Source: Akkermansia sp. (GTDB taxonomy: Bacteria > Verrucomicrobiota > Verrucomicrobiia > Verrucomicrobiales > Akkermansiaceae). From it: a stretch of 64,000 nt of DNA. The notes under the pieces are model-generated. The model made no database searches. It had not been told where the DNA came from and worked only from the letters and a program-made list of their open reading frames with translations. Location of the stretch: contig JAFZHC010000020.1 of assembly GCA_017555025.1 (NCBI GenBank), positions 1 to 64,000 on the forward strand, read 5' to 3'. The position numbers were made by a program, and so were the translations under genes. Below are positions 6,837-15,618 of the stretch, piece after piece (position 1 is the stretch's first letter; every line of letters begins with the position of its first letter).

Positions 6837-8882
6837 ATGTTTAAACACACGATACTCAGCTTGGCGCTGTGTGGTCTGGTAACAGCCACCGAAAGCTTTG
6901 ATAACCTCAACAACGGAGGCATTACCAATGCTAACCTTTCCATCGGTACCCTGACAGCTCAGAATGGCCATGCCGCTATCTACGGCAAAGGTCGCACAGG
7001 TGCCCGCTCCCTGCACATTACAGGTGGCGAGAAAAAGAGTGCTACTATCACCTTCGAAACCCCGCTCACCAAAGATACAGCTTGCGACTTCTGGGCTGAG
7101 CGCTGGACCCGACGCACCCCCTTCACTTTCGCCGTCGTTGCCATTACCGATAACGGAGAGAAGAAAGTTTGCGATGCCAATGGTGTTTCCGTCGGCGGTT
7201 TTAACACACAAATTAAGACCACCCTGCCCGTCGGCACCAAAGCTGTTCGCTTCGATGTAAGCTCCGACACACGCGGTGGTGTGCTCATCGATGATGTCAA
7301 TATTCATATCGGCCCCATGGTCGTCCGCGAAGTTCGCATGGTCAACCCCGGCACCTTCCCCATCATGAAGCGCGCCGCTTTCAATCCTGTATTTGCCTAC
7401 AAGGTACAGACCAGCGGCTCGGAAGGCAGCAAGAAGCTGGGCAAGCTTACTTTTAAGGTCGACAATCCGGACAGCATTGCGCATGTTACCCTTCGCACCG
7501 GCAGCCCCAATGGCCTGGACTTCTCCAACAGCACCGTTTTCGGCAGCGCTATTCCTGCGGCAGATGGCAGCGTAACCATCAATTGCAACAAGGCTCTGCC
7601 CGGTGGCACCAGCTGGCTGTGGGTCGACGTTACCCCCTCCGACAAAGCACTTGTTGGCAGCACCGTTACCTTCGATAACGTATCTGCAACAATTGACGGT
7701 AAGCCCTACCAGGGTGCCAACGGCGTAACCCAGCGCATCGGTTACATGCTTGGCCTGCCCGGTGAGACCGTATGCAACCAGCCTGACGGCGGCACACGCG
7801 GTTGTGTATCCTTCCGCATTCCCGGTATGATTCAGACAGCCGACGGCGCACTCGTAGGCTGCTTTGATGCCCGCTACAACCACGAAGGCGACCTCTGCGC
7901 CGACATCGATGTAGCAGTTGTTCGCTCGACGGACGGAGGCCAGACCTGGACCACCCCCACCGTTGCCATGGATGCCGGTCCCGGTGTAAACAACGGCTGC
8001 GGCGACCCCTGTATCCTGCAGGATAAGAACGGCCGCATCTGGTTGCAGTCGCTCGTCTGCCATTGGAGCGGCGGCGCCTCCCTCTGGACCTCCAAGACCG
8101 GCTTCGATGAAAAGAGCACCGGTCAATGGGAAATGACCTATAGCGATGACGGCGGTAAGACCTGGGCTAAGAAGTTCGTTAACCCCACCCGCCAGATTAA
8201 GAAGCACGAGTGGACCACTATTCTGGCCGGCCCCGGTAACGGTATCGTACTGCGCAACGGCGCCATCGTATTCCCCGCTCAGATTTGGGAGCGCGGAGCC
8301 AGCCCCCAGTGCATGAGCACCATCTGCTACTCTGAAGACGGAGGCAAGAACTGGACATACGGCGCAGGCGTACCGCACAGCACTTCCGAATGCCAGATTG
8401 TGGAGCTCGAGGACGGTTCCATCATGATTAACGCCCGCAACGAGGCACGTCAGGGCAAGCGCATCGTTTATGTCACCAAGGACATGGGTAAGACCTGGCA
8501 GCCGCACAGCACCAACCTGAAGTCCCTGCAGGAGCCCACCTGCCAGGCCTCTCTGGTGAAGGTAGATACCAAGCCCTACGGCAAGCTGCTGTTGTTCTCC
8601 AACCCCAAGAGCGGCGGCCGCAACAACATGACCATCCGCACTTCTCATGATGACGGTCAGACTTGGAATGAGGGCTACCTCTACGATTCTCGCCAGTGCA
8701 TGGGTTACTCCTGCATTGCCATGACCGACGACAAGCACGTCGGCATCATCTACGAAACCTGCCACAACAACGGCAAGAATGGTAACCGCGGCATCGGCTT
8801 TATCCGCATCCCGCTGGAGACCGTTGTTACCGGCAAGGAGGTTCCCGCCACGCCCGCTCAGATTGGCGGCAGCAATAAGTAA
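6837..8882 (+). CDS. Secreted exo-alpha-sialidase (GH33 family)
   Basis: 681 residues with an N-terminal signal peptide (MFKHTILSLALCGLVTATES), so exported. Residues 20-165 form a beta-rich domain, residues 165-300 resemble the Ig-like domain found before bacterial sialidase propellers, and the six-bladed catalytic propeller follows. The FRIP motif (about 326) supplies the first arginine of the carboxylate-binding triad. Asp-boxes of the form S-x-D-x-G-x-x-W occur near 364, 435, 498, 547 and 602. The enzyme cleaves terminal sialic acid from glycoproteins and glycolipids; in a mucus-associated bacterium that points to mucin glycans, which is inference. Its own promoter ends six bases before the start and it has its own terminator. 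Confidence 0.93.
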   Translation: MFKHTILSLALCGLVTATESFDNLNNGGITNANLSIGTLTAQNGHAAIYGKGRTGARSLHITGGEKKSATITFETPLTKDTACDFWAERWTRRTPFTFAVVAITDNGEKKVCDANGVSVGGFNTQIKTTLPVGTKAVRFDVSSDTRGGVLIDDVNIHIGPMVVREVRMVNPGTFPIMKRAAFNPVFAYKVQTSGSEGSKKLGKLTFKVDNPDSIAHVTLRTGSPNGLDFSNSTVFGSAIPAADGSVTINCNKALPGGTSWLWVDVTPSDKALVGSTVTFDNVSATIDGKPYQGANGVTQRIGYMLGLPGETVCNQPDGGTRGCVSFRIPGMIQTADGALVGCFDARYNHEGDLCADIDVAVVRSTDGGQTWTTPTVAMDAGPGVNNGCGDPCILQDKNGRIWLQSLVCHWSGGASLWTSKTGFDEKSTGQWEMTYSDDGGKTWAKKFVNPTRQIKKHEWTTILAGPGNGIVLRNGAIVFPAQIWERGASPQCMSTICYSEDGGKNWTYGAGVPHSTSECQIVELEDGSIMINARNEARQGKRIVYVTKDMGKTWQPHSTNLKSLQEPTCQASLVKVDTKPYGKLLLFSNPKSGGRNNMTIRTSHDDGQTWNEGYLYDSRQCMGYSCIAMTDDKHVGIIYETCHNNGKNGNRGIGFIRIPLETVVTGKEVPATPAQIGGSNK

Positions 8883-8903
8883 CCTCATCCCGCAGATTAA
8901 CGG

Positions 8904-8940
8904 AACAGGCACCTCTCAGCAGAGCGGTGCCTGTTTTGTC
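8904..8940 (+). terminator. Terminator after the sialidase
   Basis: A perfect stem, AACAGGCACC at 8904-8913 with GGTGCCTGTT at 8926-8935, followed by TTGTCTTT. Confidence 0.8.
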
Positions 8941-8968
8941 TTTACATTACTGCATAGTGTGGTATAGT
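8941..8968 (+). promoter_or_regulatory. Promoter of the polytopic membrane protein gene
   Basis: TTTACA at 8941-8946, 16 bases, TATAGT at 8963-8968. It overlaps an in-frame upstream extension of the reading frame, which sets the true start at ATG 8993. Confidence 0.6.
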
Positions 8969-8992
8969 TCTTTCACAGTCAATCGAGTAATT

Positions 8993-10570
8993 ATGGTACG
9001 ATATTTCATACTCATGCTGCTGATGATTCTCGTCAGCATAATTCTGATAGTACTGCACAGAAAGTACCTGCGCAGAACCGCTCCTGCCATACTACCCGAT
9101 TCAACCAATACACCGGTTAACAAAAAATGGATGATTGCGGTATGTTGTCTCAGCGCCATCATCTATACAGGGCTGGCTTTCCTGCTGTCGATGTCATGGC
9201 TGCAGGGGGACGACTTCCTTTTCCCGCCGCTCAGCGAGCATTTCCCCATCAATGCCAAGATTGGTGCCATCTGTTACCGTTACAGTCAATGGGTAAGTCG
9301 ACTGGGTGAACAGCTCATTGTCATTTTCGGCGTGTCTGATAACCGCTGGCAGCAATTCATTATCACCCCGGCTGCAATAACAGTCATCCCATATGCTCTG
9401 CACCGCCTGCTCCGGCCGGAGGGTGAAAGCATCTTCAGCTCAAAGGGGTTCCTCTTCATCCTTCTGAGCACCTCTCTTCTGTTGCTTTGCGGCATTTTCT
9501 GGGGTGGCGAATGGCGTAACTTCCGCTGTGCCGCAGCCAGCGCCAATTACCTCTGGCCGCTTGCACCCATAGCCTTCTTTCTGGCCTGCTACCGCGGCGA
9601 CTTCATACGCAAGGCTCACAACAGCAAATGGGCTGTCCCGGGGCTGTTCATCCTCGGCCTGTGCTGTGGTTGGTTTATTGAATGCATTACCATTTTACTC
9701 GTTCCCGGACTGATTATCTGGGCAGCCATCCGCCTTTACAAGAAACTGTATATCCCAACTCAGTGCTACAGCGGCATATTGGGTGCCATGTGGGGCATGT
9801 TCATGCTTTTTGGTTCGCCGGCATTAAGCAAACGGGCAGAGGGAGTACGTGCAGCCTTGGAGTCAGATTTCTCGGCAATGAGTTTTGCCGATGCTTTTGA
9901 ATTTGTCTCGCATTTAACACCGGAAAAAATGCAAATGTTGCAGGGAGGAGCCATCCGAGCCGTCATCGGAGTCTTCCCCCTGCCGTTAAGAGCCTTTTTC
10001 CTGCCTGAGCTCATGAAGTATTACCTTCCCTACTGCGCAGCAGCTCTGGTTACTTGCGCCCTCCTGATGCTTCTGACATCGTTCACGGCGGAACGTCGCA
10101 AACTCCTCACAATGGCAAGCGTTGGCGTCTTACTCTCGCTGTTGAGTGCGGCTTCATATCTGGGTGGCGGCATTCCCTTTGATATGAGCTTTCTGCCACC
10201 GGCTTTCATCCTGATTGCCACAACCGGCTTCCTCTTTCTTCACGGCCGGCTTCACAGCATTATCAAAATTACTCTGCCTCTCGTTGCCGGCATCATCGTG
10301 CTAAGCTACCTCGTGCCGGCCGGCATAGAGGCTTGGGAATACCTCCCGGCCAGAGAGGCACGCACCCAACTTATTTACCAAAAAATAGCCGCAGGCGAAA
10401 AAAACATTTCGTTGCCGCCGCCCTACTGCAAAGCCCCCAAAGACCGACTCGGCCTACTCAATAGAGGCAGCCTGGGCACTAACCCGGATGTATACCCTAA
10501 CAGCCCGGCTCGAGCCTACTTCAACGTAGAGAACATCACTCAAGAGGCCGTTCCTGAAATAAATGATTAA
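8993..10570 (+). CDS. Polytopic inner-membrane protein, possibly glycosyltransferase-C-like (DUF6056-like)
   Basis: 525 residues with about eleven hydrophobic helices. The first loop contains WLQGDDFLFPPL. The Asp pair after the first periplasmic helix is the usual catalytic position in GT-C membrane glycosyltransferases and in DUF6056-type proteins. A central segment, CAAASANYLWPLAPI, also resembles that group. If the resemblance holds, it would transfer a sugar from a polyprenyl carrier on the periplasmic face; this is inference only. The start is set at 8993 because the promoter at 8941-8968 lies in the upstream in-frame extension. It stands alone between the sialidase and the amino-acid importer, with a hairpin after it. 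Confidence 0.55.
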   Translation: MVRYFILMLLMILVSIILIVLHRKYLRRTAPAILPDSTNTPVNKKWMIAVCCLSAIIYTGLAFLLSMSWLQGDDFLFPPLSEHFPINAKIGAICYRYSQWVSRLGEQLIVIFGVSDNRWQQFIITPAAITVIPYALHRLLRPEGESIFSSKGFLFILLSTSLLLLCGIFWGGEWRNFRCAAASANYLWPLAPIAFFLACYRGDFIRKAHNSKWAVPGLFILGLCCGWFIECITILLVPGLIIWAAIRLYKKLYIPTQCYSGILGAMWGMFMLFGSPALSKRAEGVRAALESDFSAMSFADAFEFVSHLTPEKMQMLQGGAIRAVIGVFPLPLRAFFLPELMKYYLPYCAAALVTCALLMLLTSFTAERRKLLTMASVGVLLSLLSAASYLGGGIPFDMSFLPPAFILIATTGFLFLHGRLHSIIKITLPLVAGIIVLSYLVPAGIEAWEYLPAREARTQLIYQKIAAGEKNISLPPPYCKAPKDRLGLLNRGSLGTNPDVYPNSPARAYFNVENITQEAVPEIND

Positions 10571-10577
10571 TCCACTA

Positions 10578-10607
10578 ACAGGCACCGTTTCTGCCAATGG
10601 TGCCTGT
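10578..10607 (+). terminator. Hairpin after the membrane protein gene
   Basis: Stem ACAGGCACC at 10578-10586 with GGTGCCTGT at 10599-10607. It uses the same stem sequence as the sialidase terminator but is followed only by ATTTAT, so it is weaker. Confidence 0.5.
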
Positions 10608-10638
10608 CGGATTTATAGGCCTCGAAAAAAAGTTACAT

Positions 10639-10657
10639 CAAGCTGACATTCAGCTTG
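10639..10657. promoter_or_regulatory. Dyad overlapping the -35 of the importer promoter (operator candidate)
   Basis: Perfect 8-base arms, CAAGCTGA and TCAGCTTG, separated by CAT. The right arm shares bases with the -35 hexamer at 10655-10660, an arrangement typical of repressor binding sites. Confidence 0.4.
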
Positions 10658-10684
10658 CCAAATGCGGTTATGTTGTGATACAAT
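10655..10684 (+). promoter_or_regulatory. Promoter of the amino-acid importer operon
   Basis: TTGCCA at 10655-10660, 18 bases, TACAAT at 10679-10684. The predicted leader to ATG 10717 is about 26 bases. Confidence 0.55.
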
Positions 10685-10716
10685 CCGCGCGCGGGTAATC
10701 CCCCGCATGGTGAACA

Positions 10717-13077
10717 ATGAAGAAACGTACTCTCCTCATAGCAGCCATACTGGCCATACCTTCGCTCGTGTGGGGCTCTGCCGAACAGGCAGCCACCGCC
10801 GCGCCTGCTGTCGTTGCGGCAGTAACGGGCCAGTCCGAGGCCGCGGGCAATTCCGTGGTCACTACCTCTGCCGAAGCAGAGGTGACTACTACTGACGCAG
10901 AGGTACCCGCCGTGGGCACCATTGCCGTGAAAGATCTGGTGGGTAAAAAACTGGGTGTGCCCCAAGGGACCGTGCAGGACATTTACCTGATGGAGACGTA
11001 CCCGCAGCTCGAGCTGCAGCGCCATAACTTCGAGGCCGATATGATGCTGGCTCTCGAAAAGGGCATTTGCGATGCCGCCATCATGGATGACGTCATCTGT
11101 TACGCACTCGCTCGCAAAAAGCCCAACATCCTTTTGTTCGAAGACCCCAGCCTACCCAAAAACTTCATGGGCATGGCTTTCAACCATACTGACAAAGGGC
11201 GCGAGCTCTGCAAGCAGTTCAACGAGTTCCTCTCCGCCCTGCGTGAGAGCGGTGAGCTGGAGCAAATCTGCAACAAGTGGATTGTGAACACTGAAACGGC
11301 TGAAATGCCCAAGTTCAATATCCCCACCGAAGGCGAGCCCATCATCGTTGGTATGGAGCCTTGCACCGAGCCCATTGTTTTCATGCGTGGTGAGGAGATT
11401 GTGGGTATGGATGCCGAACTCATTTACCGCTTTGCCGAGAAAATCGGGCGTCCGGTTGAAATTAAGAACATCGACTACTATGGTCTGCTGACCGCTGTGG
11501 CCGCCGGTCAGGTTGATATCGCCTCCTCCGGTTTCCTCATTACGGCAGAGCGTGCTGACAGCGTACTCTTCTCCGACCCGTACTACACCAGTCGCTCCAT
11601 CATTGCCACCCGCAACGAGGGTGCTGCTCCCGGCACAGATGAATCTGTACCCCAGCTGGGCACCATTGCCGTGAAAGATCTGGTGGGTAAAAAACTGGGT
11701 GTGCCCCAAGGGACCGTGCAGGATATTTACCTGATGGAGACGTACCCGCAGCTCGAGCTGCAGCGCCATAACTTCGAGGCCGATATGATGCTGGCTCTCG
11801 AAAAGGGCATTTGCGATGCCGCCATCATGGATGACGTCATCTGCTACGCACTCGCTCGCAAAAAGCCCAACATCCTTTTGTTCGAAGACCCCAGCCTGCC
11901 CAAAAACTTCATGGGCATGGCTTTCAACCATACCGACAAAGGGCGCGAGCTCTGCAAGCAGTTCAACGAGTTCCTCTCCGCCCTGCGTGAGAGCGGTGAG
12001 CTGGAGCAAATCTGCGACAAGTGGATTGTGAACACAGAGTCGGCTGAAATGCCCAAGTTCAATATCCCCACCGAGGGCGAGCCTATCATCGTTGGTATGG
12101 AGCCTTGCACCGAGCCCATTGTCTTCATGCGTGGTGAGGAGATTGTGGGTATGGACGCCGAACTCATTTACCGCTTTGCCGAGAAAATCGGGCGTCCTGT
12201 TGAAATTAAGAACATCGACTACTATGGTCTGCTGACCGCTGTGGCCGCCGGTCAGGTTGATATCGCCTCCTCGGGCTTCCTCATTACGGCAGAGCGTGCT
12301 GACAGCGTGCTCTTCTCCGACCCGTACTACACCAGCATTTCCGTAATCGCCACCCGCAAGGACAGCGATATCACCAAAGAACCCTCAGCCGTTACCAAAG
12401 CAGCTCAGGGCATTATCGGCGGCATTACCGACAGCTTCTACCGCAACATCATTGCCGAGAAGCGTTACCTGCTTATCTGGGATGGTCTGAAGGCCACTTT
12501 TGCCATCGCTTTCTTCTCCACCCTCTTCGGCACCCTCGTCGGTGCAGCCGTCTGCTACCTGCGCATGAGTCGCAGCAAGTTCTGGCAGTGGGTAGCTCGC
12601 GTGTACATTGACATTATGCGCGGCACTCCCATCCTGATTCTGCTCATGCTCATGTATTATGTAGCCTTTGCCGGCACGCAGGTGGAGGCGCTGTATGTGG
12701 CCATCATCACCTTCAGTCTGAACTTCGGTGCTTACGTCAGCGAGATGTTCCGCAGCTCCATCACCAGTATTGATAAGGGTCAGAGCGAAGCCGGCATAGC
12801 CATGGGCTTCTCCCCCTTCCATTCCTTCTACTACATCGTGTTGCCGCAGGCCATCAAGCGCGTACTGCCTGTGTTCAAGGGTGAGGTTATCTCGCTTATT
12901 AAGAACACCTCCGTGGTGGGTTACATCGCTATTGCCGACCTCACTAAGATGACGGATATCATTCGAGCCCGTACATTCGATCCCTTCTTCCCCCTGTTGA
13001 TGGTAGCCATCCTCTACTTCCTCATTGCCTGGTTGTTTACCTTCACTCTGGATCGCCTCAGCCGTAACGTCAAATAA
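10717..13077 (+). CDS. Amino-acid ABC importer: duplicated substrate-binding lobes fused to the permease
   Basis: 786 residues. A signal/anchor segment (1-20) and an Ala/Thr/Glu linker come first. Then two in-frame copies of a 248-residue unit start at residues 67 and 315. Within each unit the order is lobe 2 of a family 3 solute-binding protein (GKKLGVPQGT to the closing KW), then lobe 1 (IIVGMEP, GMDAELIYRFAEKIGR, SSGFLITAERADSVLFSDPYYTS). Lobe 1 of copy 1 and lobe 2 of copy 2 therefore make one normally ordered receptor, flanked by spare lobes. Residues 560-786 form a polar amino-acid permease (HisM/GlnP type) with the ATPase-docking EAA loop EAGIAMGFSPFHSFYY. Substrate is probably a polar amino acid. 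It forms an operon with the ATPase 21 bases downstream. Confidence 0.9.
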   Translation: MKKRTLLIAAILAIPSLVWGSAEQAATAAPAVVAAVTGQSEAAGNSVVTTSAEAEVTTTDAEVPAVGTIAVKDLVGKKLGVPQGTVQDIYLMETYPQLELQRHNFEADMMLALEKGICDAAIMDDVICYALARKKPNILLFEDPSLPKNFMGMAFNHTDKGRELCKQFNEFLSALRESGELEQICNKWIVNTETAEMPKFNIPTEGEPIIVGMEPCTEPIVFMRGEEIVGMDAELIYRFAEKIGRPVEIKNIDYYGLLTAVAAGQVDIASSGFLITAERADSVLFSDPYYTSRSIIATRNEGAAPGTDESVPQLGTIAVKDLVGKKLGVPQGTVQDIYLMETYPQLELQRHNFEADMMLALEKGICDAAIMDDVICYALARKKPNILLFEDPSLPKNFMGMAFNHTDKGRELCKQFNEFLSALRESGELEQICDKWIVNTESAEMPKFNIPTEGEPIIVGMEPCTEPIVFMRGEEIVGMDAELIYRFAEKIGRPVEIKNIDYYGLLTAVAAGQVDIASSGFLITAERADSVLFSDPYYTSISVIATRKDSDITKEPSAVTKAAQGIIGGITDSFYRNIIAEKRYLLIWDGLKATFAIAFFSTLFGTLVGAAVCYLRMSRSKFWQWVARVYIDIMRGTPILILLMLMYYVAFAGTQVEALYVAIITFSLNFGAYVSEMFRSSITSIDKGQSEAGIAMGFSPFHSFYYIVLPQAIKRVLPVFKGEVISLIKNTSVVGYIAIADLTKMTDIIRARTFDPFFPLLMVAILYFLIAWLFTFTLDRLSRNVK
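10915..12402 (+). repeat. In-frame 744-base tandem duplication inside the importer gene
   Basis: The unit starting at 10915 recurs at 11659. About a dozen or so differences, mostly third-base, are visible across the first 690 bases, so identity is roughly 98 percent. Divergence rises in the last 40 or so bases. The low divergence implies recent duplication or ongoing conversion. Confidence 0.92.
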
Positions 13078-13098
13078 CCCCAGCCGCAACCTACAGTC

Positions 13099-14205
13099 AT
13101 GATTCAGATCCGCAATCTCAAGAAAACTTTCGGTAACCTGACCGTGCTGCATGATGTCAACATCGACATCAAACGCGGCGAAGTCATCTCCGTTATCGGG
13201 CCGTCCGGCACCGGCAAGAGCACATTCCTGCGCTGCCTCAACCTGCTGGAGGAACCGACCAGCGGCAGCATAGTGGTGGATGGCGAGGAGCTCCTCTCTG
13301 ATGAGAAGGTCAACGTACCCAAGCTGCGCCGCAAAATGGGTATGGTCTTCCAATCCTTCAACCTGTTCGACCACATGAGTGTGCTCGAGAATGTTTGCAT
13401 TGGCCCCATCAAATTGCTGGGCAAGAGCAAAATCGAAGCCGCCCAGAGAGGCCTCAAGTTACTTAAGATGGTGGGCATGAAGGAGAAAGCCCGTTCTATG
13501 CCCTCGGAGCTTTCCGGTGGTCAGAAGCAGCGTGCAGCCATCGCCCGCTGTCTCTCCATGAACCCGGAAATCATCCTCTTTGATGAGCCAACCTCCGCGC
13601 TCGACCCCACCATGGTGAGTGAAGTGCTCTCCGTTATCCGCGCTCTTGCCAAGCAGGGCATGACCATGGTTATCGTCACCCACGAAATGTCTTTCGCCCG
13701 CAATGTGAGCACCCGTGTGCTGTACATGGATCAGGGCGTCATTTACGAACAGGGTACCCCTGAGGAGATTTTCGATAACCCGCAGCGTGAGCGCACCCGC
13801 GTATTCGTCAACCGCATCCGCGACTTCCATTATGTCGTACAGAGTGAGGACTTCGATATTTATGCCCTCGAGGCGGAGTTTCAGCAGTTCTGCAACAAAT
13901 ACTTCCTCTCTGAACAGACTGTTCAGCACGCTATGACTCTGGCAGAAGAAATGCTGCAGCATATCCCCCTGGGCCATGGCGATGTACACCTCTACTATCG
14001 TTACTCCGAAAAGAACGGTACGCTCGACATGGAAATCCTCATGCCCACCTCTACCGGTCCGGTTCTCGAAAAAATGCCTGCGGAAGTCAAGGCCAAGATT
14101 TACTCCTTCTGCACCTGCGTGGAGGAGTACGAAGACGTAGACATCCGCGACGGTGTGCACGTCAATCGCATTTGTCTGGAGCTGAACAGCGCTCAGACAT
14201 TATAA
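13099..14205 (+). CDS. Polar amino-acid ABC importer ATPase with C-terminal extension
   Basis: 368 residues. The first 243 are a standard GlnQ/HisP-type ATPase: Walker A GPSGTGKS at 34-41, the Q-loop after VFQSFNLF, signature LSGGQKQR near 138, Walker B with D-loop [12 protein letters not shown] near 159, and the switch histidine in VIVTHEMSF. It powers the permease encoded immediately upstream. Family members are usually about 240-250 residues. The extra 125 residues (from [14 protein letters not shown]) form a predicted alpha/beta region with a helix, [11 protein letters not shown], and a strand, [17 protein letters not shown]. This vaguely recalls GHKL ATPase-type folds, and I cannot assign it. 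A strong terminator follows. Confidence 0.92.
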   Translation: MIQIRNLKKTFGNLTVLHDVNIDIKRGEVISVIGPSGTGKSTFLRCLNLLEEPTSGSIVVDGEELLSDEKVNVPKLRRKMGMVFQSFNLFDHMSVLENVCIGPIKLLGKSKIEAAQRGLKLLKMVGMKEKARSMPSELSGGQKQRAAIARCLSMNPEIILFDEPTSALDPTMVSEVLSVIRALAKQGMTMVIVTHEMSFARNVSTRVLYMDQGVIYEQGTPEEIFDNPQRERTRVFVNRIRDFHYVVQSEDFDIYALEAEFQQFCNKYFLSEQTVQHAMTLAEEMLQHIPLGHGDVHLYYRYSEKNGTLDMEILMPTSTGPVLEKMPAEVKAKIYSFCTCVEEYEDVDIRDGVHVNRICLELNSAQTL

Positions 14206-14225
14206 ACATCGCTTTACCAAGCTAT

Positions 14226-14270
14226 ACTCATGCGCAGGCTGCATCACCGGCAGCCTGCGCATGAGTTTTT
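14226..14270. terminator. Terminator after the importer operon
   Basis: A perfect 17-base stem (14226-14242 with 14250-14266) and a seven-base loop, followed by a T-run on the plus strand. It may also serve the convergent small gene at 14279-14509. Confidence 0.9.
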
Positions 14271-14278
14271 ATTATATA

Positions 14279-14509
14279 TCACTTCTTCCCATCCGGCTGA
14301 TGGCAATGACAGTGACCATATCGCGCCTTGCGCAATTCTAAGAGGCACAGCATAGCCATGCCTGCGGTGAGGCCCATAAGCATTACCCCGTTGGCAATGC
14401 CCATCGCCAGTTTACAACACCTGCGGTGGTGGCGATCCGCCAGCCAATTCCGCACACTTTCCTCTACTTCCTGAATCCTTTCCTGGTCCATGCAGCTATG
14501 ACTCACCAT
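14279..14509 (-). CDS. Small single-pass membrane protein, unknown function
   Basis: 76 residues if started at the ATG/GTG pair at 14509-14504. The sequence GAGGAGAA just before gives a Shine-Dalgarno; GTG 14506 has the better spacing. The N-terminal half is charged and helical, the middle (about 35-58, GIANGVMLMGLTAGMAMLCLL) is one membrane helix, and the C-terminus ends in a His/Cys cluster, GHCHCH, that could bind a metal. I do not recognise a family. It sits between the importer terminator and the first tandem repeat-protein gene, divergent from the latter. It could be spurious. Confidence 0.45.
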   Translation of the reverse strand: MVSHSCMDQERIQEVEESVRNWLADRHHRRCCKLAMGIANGVMLMGLTAGMAMLCLLELRKARYGHCHCHQPDGKK

Positions 14510-14538
14510 TTCTCCTCAACGCTCAAAAACTTTTATTC

Positions 14539-14567
14539 TTGCAATGAGCGCAAAATATGATTAAATA
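14539..14567 (+). promoter_or_regulatory. Promoter of the three-gene repeat-protein operon
   Basis: TTGCAA at 14539-14544, 17 bases, TAAATA at 14562-14567, the same hexamers and spacing as the sialidase promoter. Confidence 0.6.
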
Positions 14568-14592
14568 AGTGCCAACTATTCCCGTCTCCTCT

Positions 14593-15618
14593 ATGCTACG
14601 ATTCATCAAAGCATCCATCCTGCTCTTGCTTTTCATCCCTTTATCCTTGGGGAATGAACAGCAAGATACAGAACTCAACTTCAACGAAAGCTGGAGTAAT
14701 GAAGAACGAGCAGCCCTCACCGAATTCCACCGTTACCTCCTGCATGATTTTTGTAACGATATGTGGAAGCGACACCTCGAAACACAGGAAGCGTTCCACA
14801 GACATGCACCGGAGTACGGTATGGTCATAAGCCATCTAATCAGTCTCAGCCCCGATGCATTCCGCAGCAGAATTCATCAGGAGATAGCTCCGGTACTCCG
14901 TCAACTTGTAACTACAGCGACCAACGGCACCGTCGACGAACCGACCGACTCGACAATTCGCGCGACGATATTAGCTGCACAGACAGGTTATCTGGCGGCA
15001 GTACAGGCTCTCGTTGCTCATGGGGCAGACGTGAATGGAAGCCGGGAAAGCGACGACATTCACGCCACCCCCTTTACAGAATTGCTCAGCGGTTGCTGTA
15101 TCAATAATCGTAAACTTCCATGGAGCGAGCGTAAAGCCACCGTTGAATTCCTGCACAGTCAGGGTGCTGAGCTTAACTCCGAGGGAGAAGCCGTGCTCAT
15201 TGCGCTTCAACTCTCCCTGATAGTCGGGCACGAAACCGAGCCTTGGCACTGGGCGCTCGACCATGGACGACAAGTTACCCCCGTCTGCCTGGATACCATG
15301 CTCACCACCCCCAACGGCTATAGCCTGGCAGAACGAGTACTCCGAGAGAATCGGGTAGATGTGAACGCCGACAACGGATTCCGCACACCCCTGCAAGCGC
15401 TGATAGAAGCTACCGCAAGTTGTGAGGATGCCGAGGAACTGGAAGAGCTGCAAGCCGAGCGCAAACTCGAACTTCTCCTCTCAGCAGGGGCAAAGCCCGA
15501 TTCCCAAAACACCCTCACCTTGCGTCGCTACTTAAAAAACGCCGAACTCCCAGCAGATGCAACTGAAATACTCGACCGCATGTTAAACAAACTCCAATCC
15601 ACAACCTACCATGACTGA
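14593..15618 (+). CDS. Secreted ankyrin-type protein, tandem paralog 1
   Basis: 341 residues with a signal peptide (MLRFIKASILLLLFIPLSLG). After it comes a conserved start shared with the next two genes, NESWSNEERAALTEF. The middle has ankyrin-like helices: AAQTGYLAAVQALVAHGADVNG at about 136-157, FLHSQGAELN, then ALDHGRQV and LLLSAGAKPD. Ankyrin repeats bind proteins. I see no enzymatic motif, and the partner is unknown. An earlier GTG in the same frame is less likely because it lies against the promoter. The stop overlaps the next gene by eight bases, so the three paralogs form one operon. Confidence 0.75.
   Translation: MLRFIKASILLLLFIPLSLGNEQQDTELNFNESWSNEERAALTEFHRYLLHDFCNDMWKRHLETQEAFHRHAPEYGMVISHLISLSPDAFRSRIHQEIAPVLRQLVTTATNGTVDEPTDSTIRATILAAQTGYLAAVQALVAHGADVNGSRESDDIHATPFTELLSGCCINNRKLPWSERKATVEFLHSQGAELNSEGEAVLIALQLSLIVGHETEPWHWALDHGRQVTPVCLDTMLTTPNGYSLAERVLRENRVDVNADNGFRTPLQALIEATASCEDAEELEELQAERKLELLLSAGAKPDSQNTLTLRRYLKNAELPADATEILDRMLNKLQSTTYHD

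Noticed and set aside
6810-8912. 700-codon open frame on the minus strand opposite the sialidase
   Set aside because: It mirrors the sialidase codon for codon. The sialidase has a signal peptide, FRIP and five Asp-boxes; the antisense product has no recognisable motif. It arises from the codon bias of GC-rich genes.
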